Below are positions 1-8,417 of a stretch of DNA of 64,000 nt, piece after piece (within the stretch, counting starts at the first letter, position 1; the number at the start of each line of letters is the position of its first letter). This DNA comes from Sinisalibacter lacisalsi (GTDB lineage Bacteria > Pseudomonadota > Alphaproteobacteria > Rhodobacterales > Rhodobacteraceae). The stretch is taken from the NCBI RefSeq assembly GCF_014640115.1, contig NZ_BMGI01000006.1, forward strand, positions 248,001 to 312,000, read 5' to 3'. The translations under genes were made by a program, and so were the position numbers. The notes below the pieces were generated by a model. It ran no database searches, was not told the origin of the DNA, and worked only from the letters and a program-made list of their open reading frames with translations.

Positions 1-770
1 TCGTGCAGCGCACCGGCGAGGCGATCATCGGCCTCGACAACGGCGACCGGGTGCGCACCCGCCTCGCCATCGCCGCCGACGGCAAGTTTTCCCCCCTGCG
101 CGAGGCGGCGGGGATCGAGGTTGCCACCACGCGCTACGGCCAGAAATCGCTCGCCTTCACCGTCACCCACGAATTGCCGCACGACAATATCTCGACCGAG
201 ATCTACAACGAGGGTGGGCCTTTCACCATCGTGCCGCTGCCCGACATCGGCGGCAAACCCGCCTCGGCCATCGTCTGGATGAATTTCGGCCCCCGCGCAG
301 TCGAGTTGATGGAGATGGAGGTGCCCGCCTTCGAGGAGGTGATGTTCATTCGCTCCACCGGCCTGCTCGGCTGGATGCACCTCGAAGGCCGCCGCTCGAT
401 CTGGCCGATCATCACCCAGACCGCCAAGCGGCTCACCGAGGGTCGCGTGGCGGTGGTGGCCGAAGCTGCCCATGCCCTGCCACCTATCGGCGCGCAGGGG
501 CTCAACACCTCGCTCAACGACATTATCGCCCTGCTCGACGCGGCGGGGAAATCGCCCGGTGATCCCGGCACGCCTGCCGCGCTCGCCGCCTACGAGGCCG
601 CCCGCAAACCCGATATCGCCGCGCGCGCCCGGGTGATCGACGCCTTCAACCGCGTCGCCCGCTCCGGCGATGCGGCGGTGCAGGCGCTGCGGCTTGCCGG
701 GTTAAAGGCGGTGCACGATATCTCACCGGTGCGCAAGGGCGTGATGCGGGCGGGCCTCGGCCCGCGCTGA
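1..770 (+). CDS. FAD-dependent monooxygenase, UbiH/UbiF type (5' end outside window)
   Basis: This is the C-terminal two thirds of a flavoprotein aromatic hydroxylase. The family adds hydroxyl groups to the ubiquinone ring precursor at the inner membrane. Visible motifs are the mid-protein ADGKFSPLREAAGI (the DG motif that touches FAD and NADPH) and AEAAHALPPIGAQGLN, the second FAD motif. Its usual Asp is Glu here, a variant I recall from roseobacter UbiH proteins. The frame is open to the window edge, so the true start and the N-terminal GxGxxG dinucleotide fold lie upstream. The exact ring position hydroxylated (UbiH, UbiF or UbiL) cannot be told. No downstream operon partner is seen; small ORFs follow. 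Confidence 0.85.
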   Translation, partial: VQRTGEAIIGLDNGDRVRTRLAIAADGKFSPLREAAGIEVATTRYGQKSLAFTVTHELPHDNISTEIYNEGGPFTIVPLPDIGGKPASAIVWMNFGPRAVELMEMEVPAFEEVMFIRSTGLLGWMHLEGRRSIWPIITQTAKRLTEGRVAVVAEAAHALPPIGAQGLNTSLNDIIALLDAAGKSPGDPGTPAALAAYEAARKPDIAARARVIDAFNRVARSGDAAVQALRLAGLKAVHDISPVRKGVMRAGLGPR

Positions 771-861
771 ACCGCGACGTCATGGGCCTTCACAAACGCG
801 CGATCATGGCGTTATGCTGAGGCGGAAACGTGCTTCTATCCACCCGAAAGGAGGCCTGACC

Positions 862-945
862 ATGTTGCCCGCACTCGTTCTGGCGATGCTCGCCGTCACG
901 TTGCTCATGTTCGTCGTGATGATGGTCGTGTCGGTCGGTCGCTGA
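862..945 (+). CDS. 27-residue single-span membrane peptide
   Basis: This is a very short ORF that begins MLPALVLAMLAVTLLMF and ends MVVSVGR. Almost every residue is hydrophobic, so it would form one membrane helix. An excellent Shine-Dalgarno (AAAGGAGG at 847-854) lies 7 nt before the ATG, the main reason to believe it is translated. It is followed 155 bases later by another small membrane protein whose C-terminus (ITISVGK) resembles this one. No function is recognised. It could instead be a leader peptide, but no attenuator was seen after it. Confidence 0.55.
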   Translation: MLPALVLAMLAVTLLMFVVMMVVSVGR

Positions 946-1100
946 GAACCGTCCATCGGCTGCGGGCGGGCTGACGCTGGCGGCCTGCCCCGTTTCCCAC
1001 CCGGTTGCGCCCGGTCGCGCCGGGCAACGTGGCGTCTTGCCGCATTCAGACAGCCAGATACATGGTTCAAAAAGCGCGTCACACTCTAGGAGACGCGCTC

Positions 1101-1310
1101 ATGAACAAGAACACATCCACCGAACCCACCACGCACGGCCGCTACAAGTCGAACCCCGGCGAGATCGGAGCCTTCCTGCTCGCGCTCGTGCTCGTCGCGG
1201 CGCTCGCCCTTGGCTTCGTCTTCGCCGGTGTCGCCGGGCTGACCATGGTGATGGTCGTGCTGGTCCCGCTGATCTACGTGGTGCTCATCACGATCTCGGT
1301 CGGCAAGTAG
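1101..1310 (+). CDS. 69-residue small membrane protein with two predicted helices
   Basis: The N-terminal 20 or so residues are polar and Thr/Asn rich. Two long hydrophobic stretches follow (about residues 23-45 and 47-66), and the protein ends in ISVGK. The start is fixed by TAGGAG at 1087-1092 ahead of the ATG; a longer in-frame reading upstream has no ribosome site. It is not recognised as a named family. Its tail resembles the 27-residue peptide just upstream, which suggests related membrane peptides. It converges on the aminotransferase gene, with stops only 4 bases apart. Confidence 0.6.
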   Translation: MNKNTSTEPTTHGRYKSNPGEIGAFLLALVLVAALALGFVFAGVAGLTMVMVVLVPLIYVVLITISVGK

Positions 1311-1314
1311 CGCC

Positions 1315-2445
1315 TCAGCCGAACACCTTGTCGAGCGCGGCCTCCAACCGGGCCACGCTCGCCTCGACATCGTAGAGCTTGTCGAGGCCGAACAGGCCGA
1401 GGCGGAAGCTGCGGTAATCGTCGCCCTCGCCCACCATCAGCGGCACCCCGGCGGCAATCTGAAGCCCGAGCGCGGCGAAGGCCCGCCCGGCCTGCACCTC
1501 CGGGTCGCCGGTGTAGGACACCACGACGCCCGGCGCCTCGAAGCCTTCGGCGGCAACCGACTGGATGCCGCGCGCCTTCAGCGCCGCGCGCACCCGGCGG
1601 CCCTGCTCCCACTGCGCCTCGGCGAGTTTTTCAAAACCGTATTCCTTCGTTTCCAGCATCACGTCGCGGAAGGCACGCAGAGCGTCCGTCGGCATCGTGG
1701 CGTGATAGGCATGGCCTCCGTTCTCGTAGGCTTCCATGATCGAGAGCCACTTGCCCAGGTCGATGGCGAAGGAGGTGGACTGCGCCGCCTTGACCGTGTC
1801 CCGGGCGCGGGCGTTCATCATCACGAGCCCCGCCGAGGGCTGCGCCGACCATCCCTTCTGCGGCGCCGAGATCAGCACGTCGACGCCCAGCGCCTTCATG
1901 TCGATCCAGACCGTGCCCGAGGCGATGCAATCGAGCACGAACAGCCCGCCCACCTCGTGCACCGCCTGCGTCACCGCGGCGATGTAATCGTCGGGCAGGA
2001 TCATGCCGCTCGAGGTTTCCACGTGCGGGGCGAAAACCACCTCGGGCCGCTCGTCGTGGATCTTCGCCACCACCTCGTCGATCGGGGCCGGCGCGAAGGG
2101 CGCGGTCGGCGCGTTGCCGGTGCGCCGGGCCATCATCACCGTTTCCTCCTCGGGGATCCCGCCCATCTCGAAAATCTGGCTCCAGCGGAAGGAAAAAAAG
2201 CCGTTGCGGATCACCATGGCGCGCTTGCCGGTGGCCAGTTGCCGCGCCACCGCTTCCATCGCGTAGGTTCCACCCCCCGGCACCAGCGCCACCGCGTCGG
2301 CGTTGTAGACCTCCTTGAGGATGCCCGAGATGTCGCGCATCACCTGCTGGAACGCGGCCGACATGTGGTTGAGCGAGCGGTCGGTGAACACCACCGAGAA
2401 TTCAAGCAGCCCGTCGGGGTCGATATCGTTGCGAAGCGCGGTCAT
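1315..2445 (-). CDS. class V PLP aminotransferase (alanine/serine-glyoxylate type)
   Basis: This fold-type I PLP enzyme of 376 residues belongs to the group that includes alanine-glyoxylate, serine-glyoxylate and 2-aminoethylphosphonate aminotransferases. The Schiff-base lysine sits in SAPQKGWSAQPSAG and the PLP-binding Asp in LFVLDCIASG; a Gly-rich PGGGTYAMEAVA loop binds the cofactor phosphate. An ATG 12 bases further upstream exists, but GGAGG at 2451-2455 is placed ideally for the inner ATG, so the shorter form is chosen. It stands alone between convergent and codirectional neighbours, so the amino donor and keto acceptor cannot be inferred. Confidence 0.8.
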   Translation of the reverse strand: MTALRNDIDPDGLLEFSVVFTDRSLNHMSAAFQQVMRDISGILKEVYNADAVALVPGGGTYAMEAVARQLATGKRAMVIRNGFFSFRWSQIFEMGGIPEEETVMMARRTGNAPTAPFAPAPIDEVVAKIHDERPEVVFAPHVETSSGMILPDDYIAAVTQAVHEVGGLFVLDCIASGTVWIDMKALGVDVLISAPQKGWSAQPSAGLVMMNARARDTVKAAQSTSFAIDLGKWLSIMEAYENGGHAYHATMPTDALRAFRDVMLETKEYGFEKLAEAQWEQGRRVRAALKARGIQSVAAEGFEAPGVVVSYTGDPEVQAGRAFAALGLQIAAGVPLMVGEGDDYRSFRLGLFGLDKLYDVEASVARLEAALDKVFG

Positions 2446-2544
2446 GTGATCCTCCATCCTGTCGTCGCCTTGACCTAGCGCGCAGGCGCGGCCTTGGCAA
2501 AGCCTACCTTCGCATACCGCGCAACGCCCGCCGCGAAAGCCATG

Positions 2545-2574
2545 AAAAACGCCCGCCGGGTCGGGCGGGCGTTT
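2545..2574 (-). terminator. intrinsic terminator after the pseudo-protease gene
   Basis: A perfect 11-bp stem (AAACGCCCGCC at 2547-2557, GGCGGGCGTTT at 2564-2574) with a 6-base loop runs into five T residues on the minus strand. It lies 25 bases past the stop of the leftward gene ending at 2599 and ahead of the next leftward gene. Confidence 0.8.
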
Positions 2575-2598
2575 GTCGGGATGGCGTGGCGCGCGGTG

Positions 2599-4416
2599 CT
2601 ACTCCCAGCAGCTCACCAACACGGTGATATCCGCCGCCAGCGCCGAGAGATCGTAGGGCGTGAGCGCGCCTTGCGTCTCGGTGAGCGAGGCGGTCACACC
2701 GTTGGCGGCGAGAAAATCCGCAAGCGTGGCGGACTTGGCGGCGAAGCCCACGTCAGCGGGCAGCAGCCGCTCCCCGCCGGTGAGCGAGGCCAGCAACATG
2801 CCAACCACCGCACCGCCCTGGTCGAGCACCGGGCCGCCGGTGTCGCCATCCTGCGCGCGGATGTCGAGGCGGGCGATGGTATCCTCGCCCGCAAGCCCGC
2901 GCACATCGGCCAGTTTGCCGTAGGTCAGCGTCGGCGAAGACAGCCGCCCGCCGTAGGAATAACCCGCCACCGCGAGTTCCGACTGCAGCCGCGGCTCGAA
3001 GGTCAGCAGTTCGGCCACCCGCATCGGCGCAAGCTGCCGCGTGGGCCGGAGCAGCGCGATCCCGATCGTGTCGTCGGTGGCCGCCACGGTGGCGTCATAG
3101 CTTTCATCGAGCGTGATCCGGCCGCAGCCGGCGACCGCCTCGGTGGTGGTCAACACCGCGCCCTGCGCCGAGACATAGACCCCCGAGCGCGCCTTCTCGG
3201 CGCGGCGGATCTCGAGCCCCGAGATCAGGTCGATCGACTGGGTGGTGGTGTCGAGCCCGGCGTTGTCGTCAAGCACGGCGGCGCCGGTGGATGTGAAGCT
3301 CGAGCGCATCGCGTCGAGCACCATGGCGCGGCGGCGGTCGATCTCGCGGGTGGTCTCCCCGGTTTCGGGGTCGGTCACCGCATCGCCCTGAGGCCAGATC
3401 AGCATGAAGCCCTTCACCGCGCCATCGGCAAGCGTGGCGTAGGTGTAGGAGATCAGCTCATCGTTCGCACCCTCGATGGTGAAATCGCTGTCGCGCCGGC
3501 GGCGTTCGCCCTCGACCGGCACCACTTCGAGCGTCTGCAGGATGTCGTAAAGCCCGTAGAGCGTTGCCCGGTCGCCGCGTTGGCTGATCAGGATCACGCG
3601 CACGCCCTCGTCGCCCTCGTAGTGGGCGAAGGGCGCTTCGTAGCGGGAGAAGCCGACCATCGCGGCCGGCAGGGTAATCTCGATCCCGGCCTCGGCGTCG
3701 GTCACGCTGGCCAGCCCCATCGAGTCGAGCACATCGTAATAGCCCTTGAGCAGCAGCGCGCGCTGCCGGGTGGTGAGCACGCCGGTGATCTCGAAACCGT
3801 TGGCTTCCTGCCAGGCCGACATCGCGCCCCGGGTGCCGGGGCCGAACGCGCCGTCGATCATCGAGCGGTAGTAGCCCTCCCATTGCAGCGCGACCTGGAG
3901 TTCCTTGCGCTGGTCGAAATCCAGCGTCTGCTCGGAGCGCAGCGCCTCTTGCCGGGTCTCCTCCGGCGCCTGGAGCGGATCGGGTTCGGGCGCGGGCTCG
4001 GGGGCGGTCTCGGCCAACTCCTGGCTTGCCTCCGCAGGTTCCGGCGCCGCCGGTTCCACCGCCATCGGAGCCGCGCCCAGCGCGTTCGCCCCCACCGGCC
4101 AGAATTGCTGGCCATAGGCCGTGCTGTCGGAAACATAGGCGTCGCCGGGAAGCAGGCCGCGCCCGCGCAGTTCGAGCAACGTCTCGGTCGCGCCGGTCTC
4201 GGTGTAGGGCCCGAGCGCGACCGCATACCAGCCGCTCTGGCCAAGTCGGAAGCCGTTCACGTCGGCGATGGCCTGGGAATAGCGCCGGGCCGCGGCCTCG
4301 GCTTCGCGCAGCGTGGCGTTGGCCTCGACCTGCACCCAATAGCTTTGCTGCGCCTGCGCGGCGCTGGTGGAAAAAATGCTGACAAAAAGAATGAATGCGG
4401 CAACCGCGCGTGACAT
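2599..4416 (-). CDS. exported SPOR-like / peptidoglycan-binding protein with inactive trypsin-like domain
   Basis: A 605-residue envelope protein. It starts with a signal peptide ending near SAAQAQ, then a SPOR-like segment (about 24-72), a Pro/Glu-rich linker (about 120-165), a peptidoglycan-binding type 1 domain (about 168-225, with MIDGAFGPGTRGAM), a long middle region, and a chymotrypsin-fold domain (about 410-560). In that domain the catalytic His position reads LTTTEAV, the Asp position reads IGIALL, and the Ser motif is GDTGGP, so none of the three classical catalytic residues is present. The start is placed at the second Met because the signal peptide begins there; the upstream Met lacks a ribosome site. 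It is likely a wall-associated binding or scaffold protein. The family name is uncertain. Confidence 0.75.
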   Translation of the reverse strand: MSRAVAAFILFVSIFSTSAAQAQQSYWVQVEANATLREAEAAARRYSQAIADVNGFRLGQSGWYAVALGPYTETGATETLLELRGRGLLPGDAYVSDSTAYGQQFWPVGANALGAAPMAVEPAAPEPAEASQELAETAPEPAPEPDPLQAPEETRQEALRSEQTLDFDQRKELQVALQWEGYYRSMIDGAFGPGTRGAMSAWQEANGFEITGVLTTRQRALLLKGYYDVLDSMGLASVTDAEAGIEITLPAAMVGFSRYEAPFAHYEGDEGVRVILISQRGDRATLYGLYDILQTLEVVPVEGERRRRDSDFTIEGANDELISYTYATLADGAVKGFMLIWPQGDAVTDPETGETTREIDRRRAMVLDAMRSSFTSTGAAVLDDNAGLDTTTQSIDLISGLEIRRAEKARSGVYVSAQGAVLTTTEAVAGCGRITLDESYDATVAATDDTIGIALLRPTRQLAPMRVAELLTFEPRLQSELAVAGYSYGGRLSSPTLTYGKLADVRGLAGEDTIARLDIRAQDGDTGGPVLDQGGAVVGMLLASLTGGERLLPADVGFAAKSATLADFLAANGVTASLTETQGALTPYDLSALAADITVLVSCWE

Positions 4417-4595
4417 ATCCCTGTAACCCCCCGGGTTTTCATACAAACCGTTCGAGCCAGTAACACCAAGGCGGGGCCGGAGGTCAAGCAGGCCCGGCCC
4501 CCTCCCCGCGGGGTTGTGATCCGGCCGGGGCCGATTGACCCGCCCCGGCGCAAAGCCTATTGAGTGCGCGCACTTCCCGCGCGAGGACGCATGCC

Positions 4596-5524
<929 letters not shown>

Positions 5525-5528
<4 letters not shown>

Positions 5529-5995
5529 GTGGCAAGATCGTCGGGAGTTTCGTCGTGTTGACCGCGCTCATCGCCGGGGTGGCGATCTACTGGCTGCAGC
5601 TTTACGCCTTCTACGACGAGGTATCGGCGGACGATGCCGCGATCACCCTCGTCAACGTCGCCACCGGCCAGCCCGAGCCGATCGTGATCTCGGGCTTCGA
5701 GGGGATCGACGCCACCTCGTCGCCGCTGCGCTACCGCGCCTGTTTCGAAACCGGGCAGAGCCTGGCAACCCTCACCGAAACCTACGCCGCCTACCCCGAG
5801 GCCGCGCCGCTCACCGGCCCCGGATGGTTCGGCTGCTACGACGCGGTGACCATCGGCGAGGCGCTGGAACGCGGCGAGGCGCTGGCCTTCCTCGGGCAGC
5901 GCAACATCTCCGACGGGGTCGATCTCGTCGTCGCCGTCTTCCCCGATGGCCGGGCCTTCGCCTGGCGTCAACTCAACGAAAAATATCAGGACTGA
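5525..5995 (+). CDS. single-span membrane protein between glyQ and glyS
   Basis: A 156-residue protein with one N-terminal membrane helix (about residues 5-26) and a soluble, probably periplasmic, domain carrying two conserved-looking Cys residues (in YRACFETG and GWFGCYDA) that could form a disulfide. The GTG start overlaps the glyQ stop as GTGA, with GGGGGAG at 5511-5517 as ribosome site. It ends 4 bases before glyS. I recall proteins at this position in Rhodobacterales annotated as a domain of unknown function (possibly DUF6446, not verified). No function is known; the operon position suggests only co-expression with glycyl-tRNA synthetase. Confidence 0.8.
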
Positions 5996-5999
5996 CCGC

Positions 6000-8255
6000 A
6001 TGGACCTGCTGATCGAACTCTTCTCGGAGGAAATCCCGGCGCGGATGCAGGCGCGGGCGGCGCAAGACCTGAAGAAGCTCGTCACCGACGGGCTGGTGGA
6101 AGCCGGGCTCACCTACGCCGCCGCCGCCGCCGCCGCCACCCCGCGCCGCCTCGCGCTCACGCTGGAGGGATTGCCGGCGGTGAGCCCGGATCGGCGCGAG
6201 GAGCGCAAGGGGCCCAAGGTGGGCGCGCCCGACAAGGCGATCGAGGGCTTCCTGCGCGGCGCCGGGGTGACCCGCGACCAGCTGGAGGAGCGCGACACGC
6301 CGAAGGGTGCTGTCTGGTTCGCGACGATCGAACACAAGGGCCGCCCCGCCGCCGAGATCGTGGCGGAGGTGCTGGAGGCCACGGTGCGTGGCTTTCCCTG
6401 GCCGAAGTCGATGCGATGGGGCGTGGGCTCCTTGCGCTGGGTGCGGCCGCTGCACTCGATCCTCTGCATCCTCACCGATGAGCACGGGCCGCAGGTGGTG
6501 CCGCTCGAGATCGACGGCCTCAAGGCGGGCGACACCACGCGCGGCCACCGCTTCATGGCGCCGGGCGAGATCCGGGTGGCGTCCTTCGAGGATTACGTGG
6601 CGAAGCTGAAGGCCGCCCATGTCGTGCTTGACCCCACCGAGCGGGCCGGGACGATCTGGCACGACGCGCAGCAAAAGGCCTTCGCGCTGGGCTTCGAGGT
6701 GGTCGAAGACGCAGGCCTCCTCGCCGAGGTGGCGGGGCTGGTGGAATGGCCGGTGGTGCTTCTGGGCGATATCGCCGACGAGTTCATCGAGCTGCCGCCG
6801 GAGGTGCTGCAAACCTCGATGAAGGAGCACCAGAAGTTCTTCTCGGTGAAGAACCCCGGCAGCGGCCGGATCGAGAAATTCGTCACCGTCGCCAACCGCG
6901 ACACCGCCGATCACGGCGTCACCATCCTTGCGGGCAACCAGAAGGTGCTCGCCGCCCGGCTCTCGGATGCCAAGTTTTTCTGGGAAAACGATCTGCGGCA
7001 GGCCAAGGCGCAGGGCCTTGAGGCCTGGACCGACCGGCTCGGCAACGTCACCTTCCACAACAAGCTGGGCAGCCAGCGCGACCGGATCGAGCGCATTGCC
7101 GCGCTGGCGCGCGAGATCGCCCCGGTGGTGGGCGCGGATGCCGACCTTGCCGCGCAGGCGGCGAAGGTGGCCAAGGCCGATCTCTCGTCGGAAATGGTCT
7201 ACGAATTCCCCGAGTTGCAGGGGATCATGGGGCGCTATTACGCCGAGGCCGCCGGGCTTGATCCGCAGGTGGCCGCGGCCTGCGAGGAACATTATTCGCC
7301 GCTCGGGCCGTCTGACGACGTGCCCACCGCGCCGGTCTCCGTCGCCGTGGCGCTGGCCGACAAGCTCGATACCCTCACCGGGTTCTGGGCGATCGACGAG
7401 AAACCCACCGGGTCGAAAGACCCGTTTGCGCTGCGGCGCGCGGCGCTCGGGGTGATCCGGCTGGTGCTGGCGAACGGGGTGCGCCTGCGGCTCGACCAGT
7501 TCATCGACGCCCAGCTCCTGAAGCACGAAATCGCCCGCGCCCGGGCGGACGATGCCCACGAGACGGAGATCGACGCGCTCGAGCAGACGCTTCAAGAGAT
7601 CGCCAAGCACGGCGTATTCGGCGCGGCCTTCGACGTGGTTCTGAAAGCCCTGCACAAGGCAGACAAGGCGCCGCCAACCCACGATGGCAGCTACCTCGCG
7701 CGTGTCCGCGAGACCATGCCGGACCTGTCGGACGACCTCCTCGCCTTCATCCACGACCGCCTCAAGGTGCACCTGCGCGAGGAGGGTATCCGTCACGACG
7801 TGATCGACGCCTGCGTGAACATGCCCGGCAACGACGATCTCACCCTCCTGGTCGCCCGCGCCCGCGCGCTTCAGGCGGTGCTCGACACCGACGACGGCGC
7901 CAACCTGATCCAGGGCTTCAAGCGGGCCAACAACATTCTCGCCCAAGCCGAGGAAGCGGACGGGGTGGAGTATTCTTACGGGCCGGACGTGAAATTCGCC
8001 GAGGACGAGACCGAGAAGGCATTGTTTGCCGCGCTCGATGCGGCCGAGGCGAAGATCGGCCCGGCGATGATCTCGGAGGATTTCGCCGCCGCGATGGGAG
8101 CGATGGCGGAGCTGCGCGGCCCGATCGACGCCTTCTTCGAGGCGGTGCAGATCAACACCGAAAACCAGATCCTGCGCCGCAACCGGCTCAACCTGCTCGC
8201 CCGCATCCGCGATATCTGCCTGCGGGTGGCCGATCTCACCCGGATCGAGGGCTGA
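6000..8255 (+). CDS. glyS: glycine--tRNA ligase beta subunit
   Basis: The beta subunit of heterotetrameric glycyl-tRNA synthetase, involved in tRNA binding, 751 residues. The N-terminus MDLLIELFSEEIPARMQ and the VTFHNKLGSQRDRIERIAAL segment are classic GlyS signatures; SSEMVYEFPELQGIMGRYYA and the C-terminal anticodon-binding region with FFEAVQINTENQILRRNRL complete it. The start is the ATG 4 bases after the preceding small gene, with CAGGA upstream. Together with glyQ it forms the complete enzyme; no fused glyQS is present. A run of Ala codons near residue 40 gives a short low-complexity stretch. Confidence 0.97.
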   Translation: MDLLIELFSEEIPARMQARAAQDLKKLVTDGLVEAGLTYAAAAAAATPRRLALTLEGLPAVSPDRREERKGPKVGAPDKAIEGFLRGAGVTRDQLEERDTPKGAVWFATIEHKGRPAAEIVAEVLEATVRGFPWPKSMRWGVGSLRWVRPLHSILCILTDEHGPQVVPLEIDGLKAGDTTRGHRFMAPGEIRVASFEDYVAKLKAAHVVLDPTERAGTIWHDAQQKAFALGFEVVEDAGLLAEVAGLVEWPVVLLGDIADEFIELPPEVLQTSMKEHQKFFSVKNPGSGRIEKFVTVANRDTADHGVTILAGNQKVLAARLSDAKFFWENDLRQAKAQGLEAWTDRLGNVTFHNKLGSQRDRIERIAALAREIAPVVGADADLAAQAAKVAKADLSSEMVYEFPELQGIMGRYYAEAAGLDPQVAAACEEHYSPLGPSDDVPTAPVSVAVALADKLDTLTGFWAIDEKPTGSKDPFALRRAALGVIRLVLANGVRLRLDQFIDAQLLKHEIARARADDAHETEIDALEQTLQEIAKHGVFGAAFDVVLKALHKADKAPPTHDGSYLARVRETMPDLSDDLLAFIHDRLKVHLREEGIRHDVIDACVNMPGNDDLTLLVARARALQAVLDTDDGANLIQGFKRANNILAQAEEADGVEYSYGPDVKFAEDETEKALFAALDAAEAKIGPAMISEDFAAAMGAMAELRGPIDAFFEAVQINTENQILRRNRLNLLARIRDICLRVADLTRIEG

Positions 8256-8263
8256 AACCGGGG

Positions 8264-8306
8264 CACGCGATTTCGCAATCGCGTGTAAGGCGTTTTGAAA
8301 CGCCTT
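8264..8306. repeat. paired perfect hairpins of a Rhodobacterales-type intergenic repeat
   Basis: There are two adjacent inverted repeats: CACGCGATT-TCGC-AATCGCGTG (8264-8285) and AAGGCGTTT-TG-AAACGCCTT (8287-8306). They are followed by TTGCCTCCGGCGGACGTATT, a string I associate with dispersed intergenic repeats in this order. They follow glyS directly and may stabilise or end its transcript, though no T-run follows. Only this copy was noticed in the window. Confidence 0.55.
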
Positions 8307-8417
8307 GCCTCCGGCGGACGTATTTGGGCCAGGATGAAGGGGATCGGGCGTTTTCCGCGCCGCGGCGCTTGTCTCGCGGCGGTTCGGCGCTATCTTCGGC
8401 TCAAAGGAGTTGCTGCG

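Noticed and set aside
2494-4413. 639-codon open frame on the plus strand, opposite the pseudo-protease gene
   Set aside because: His/Arg/Gly-rich translation with no domain and no ribosome site; it is the antisense of a GC-rich gene whose third positions avoid stops.
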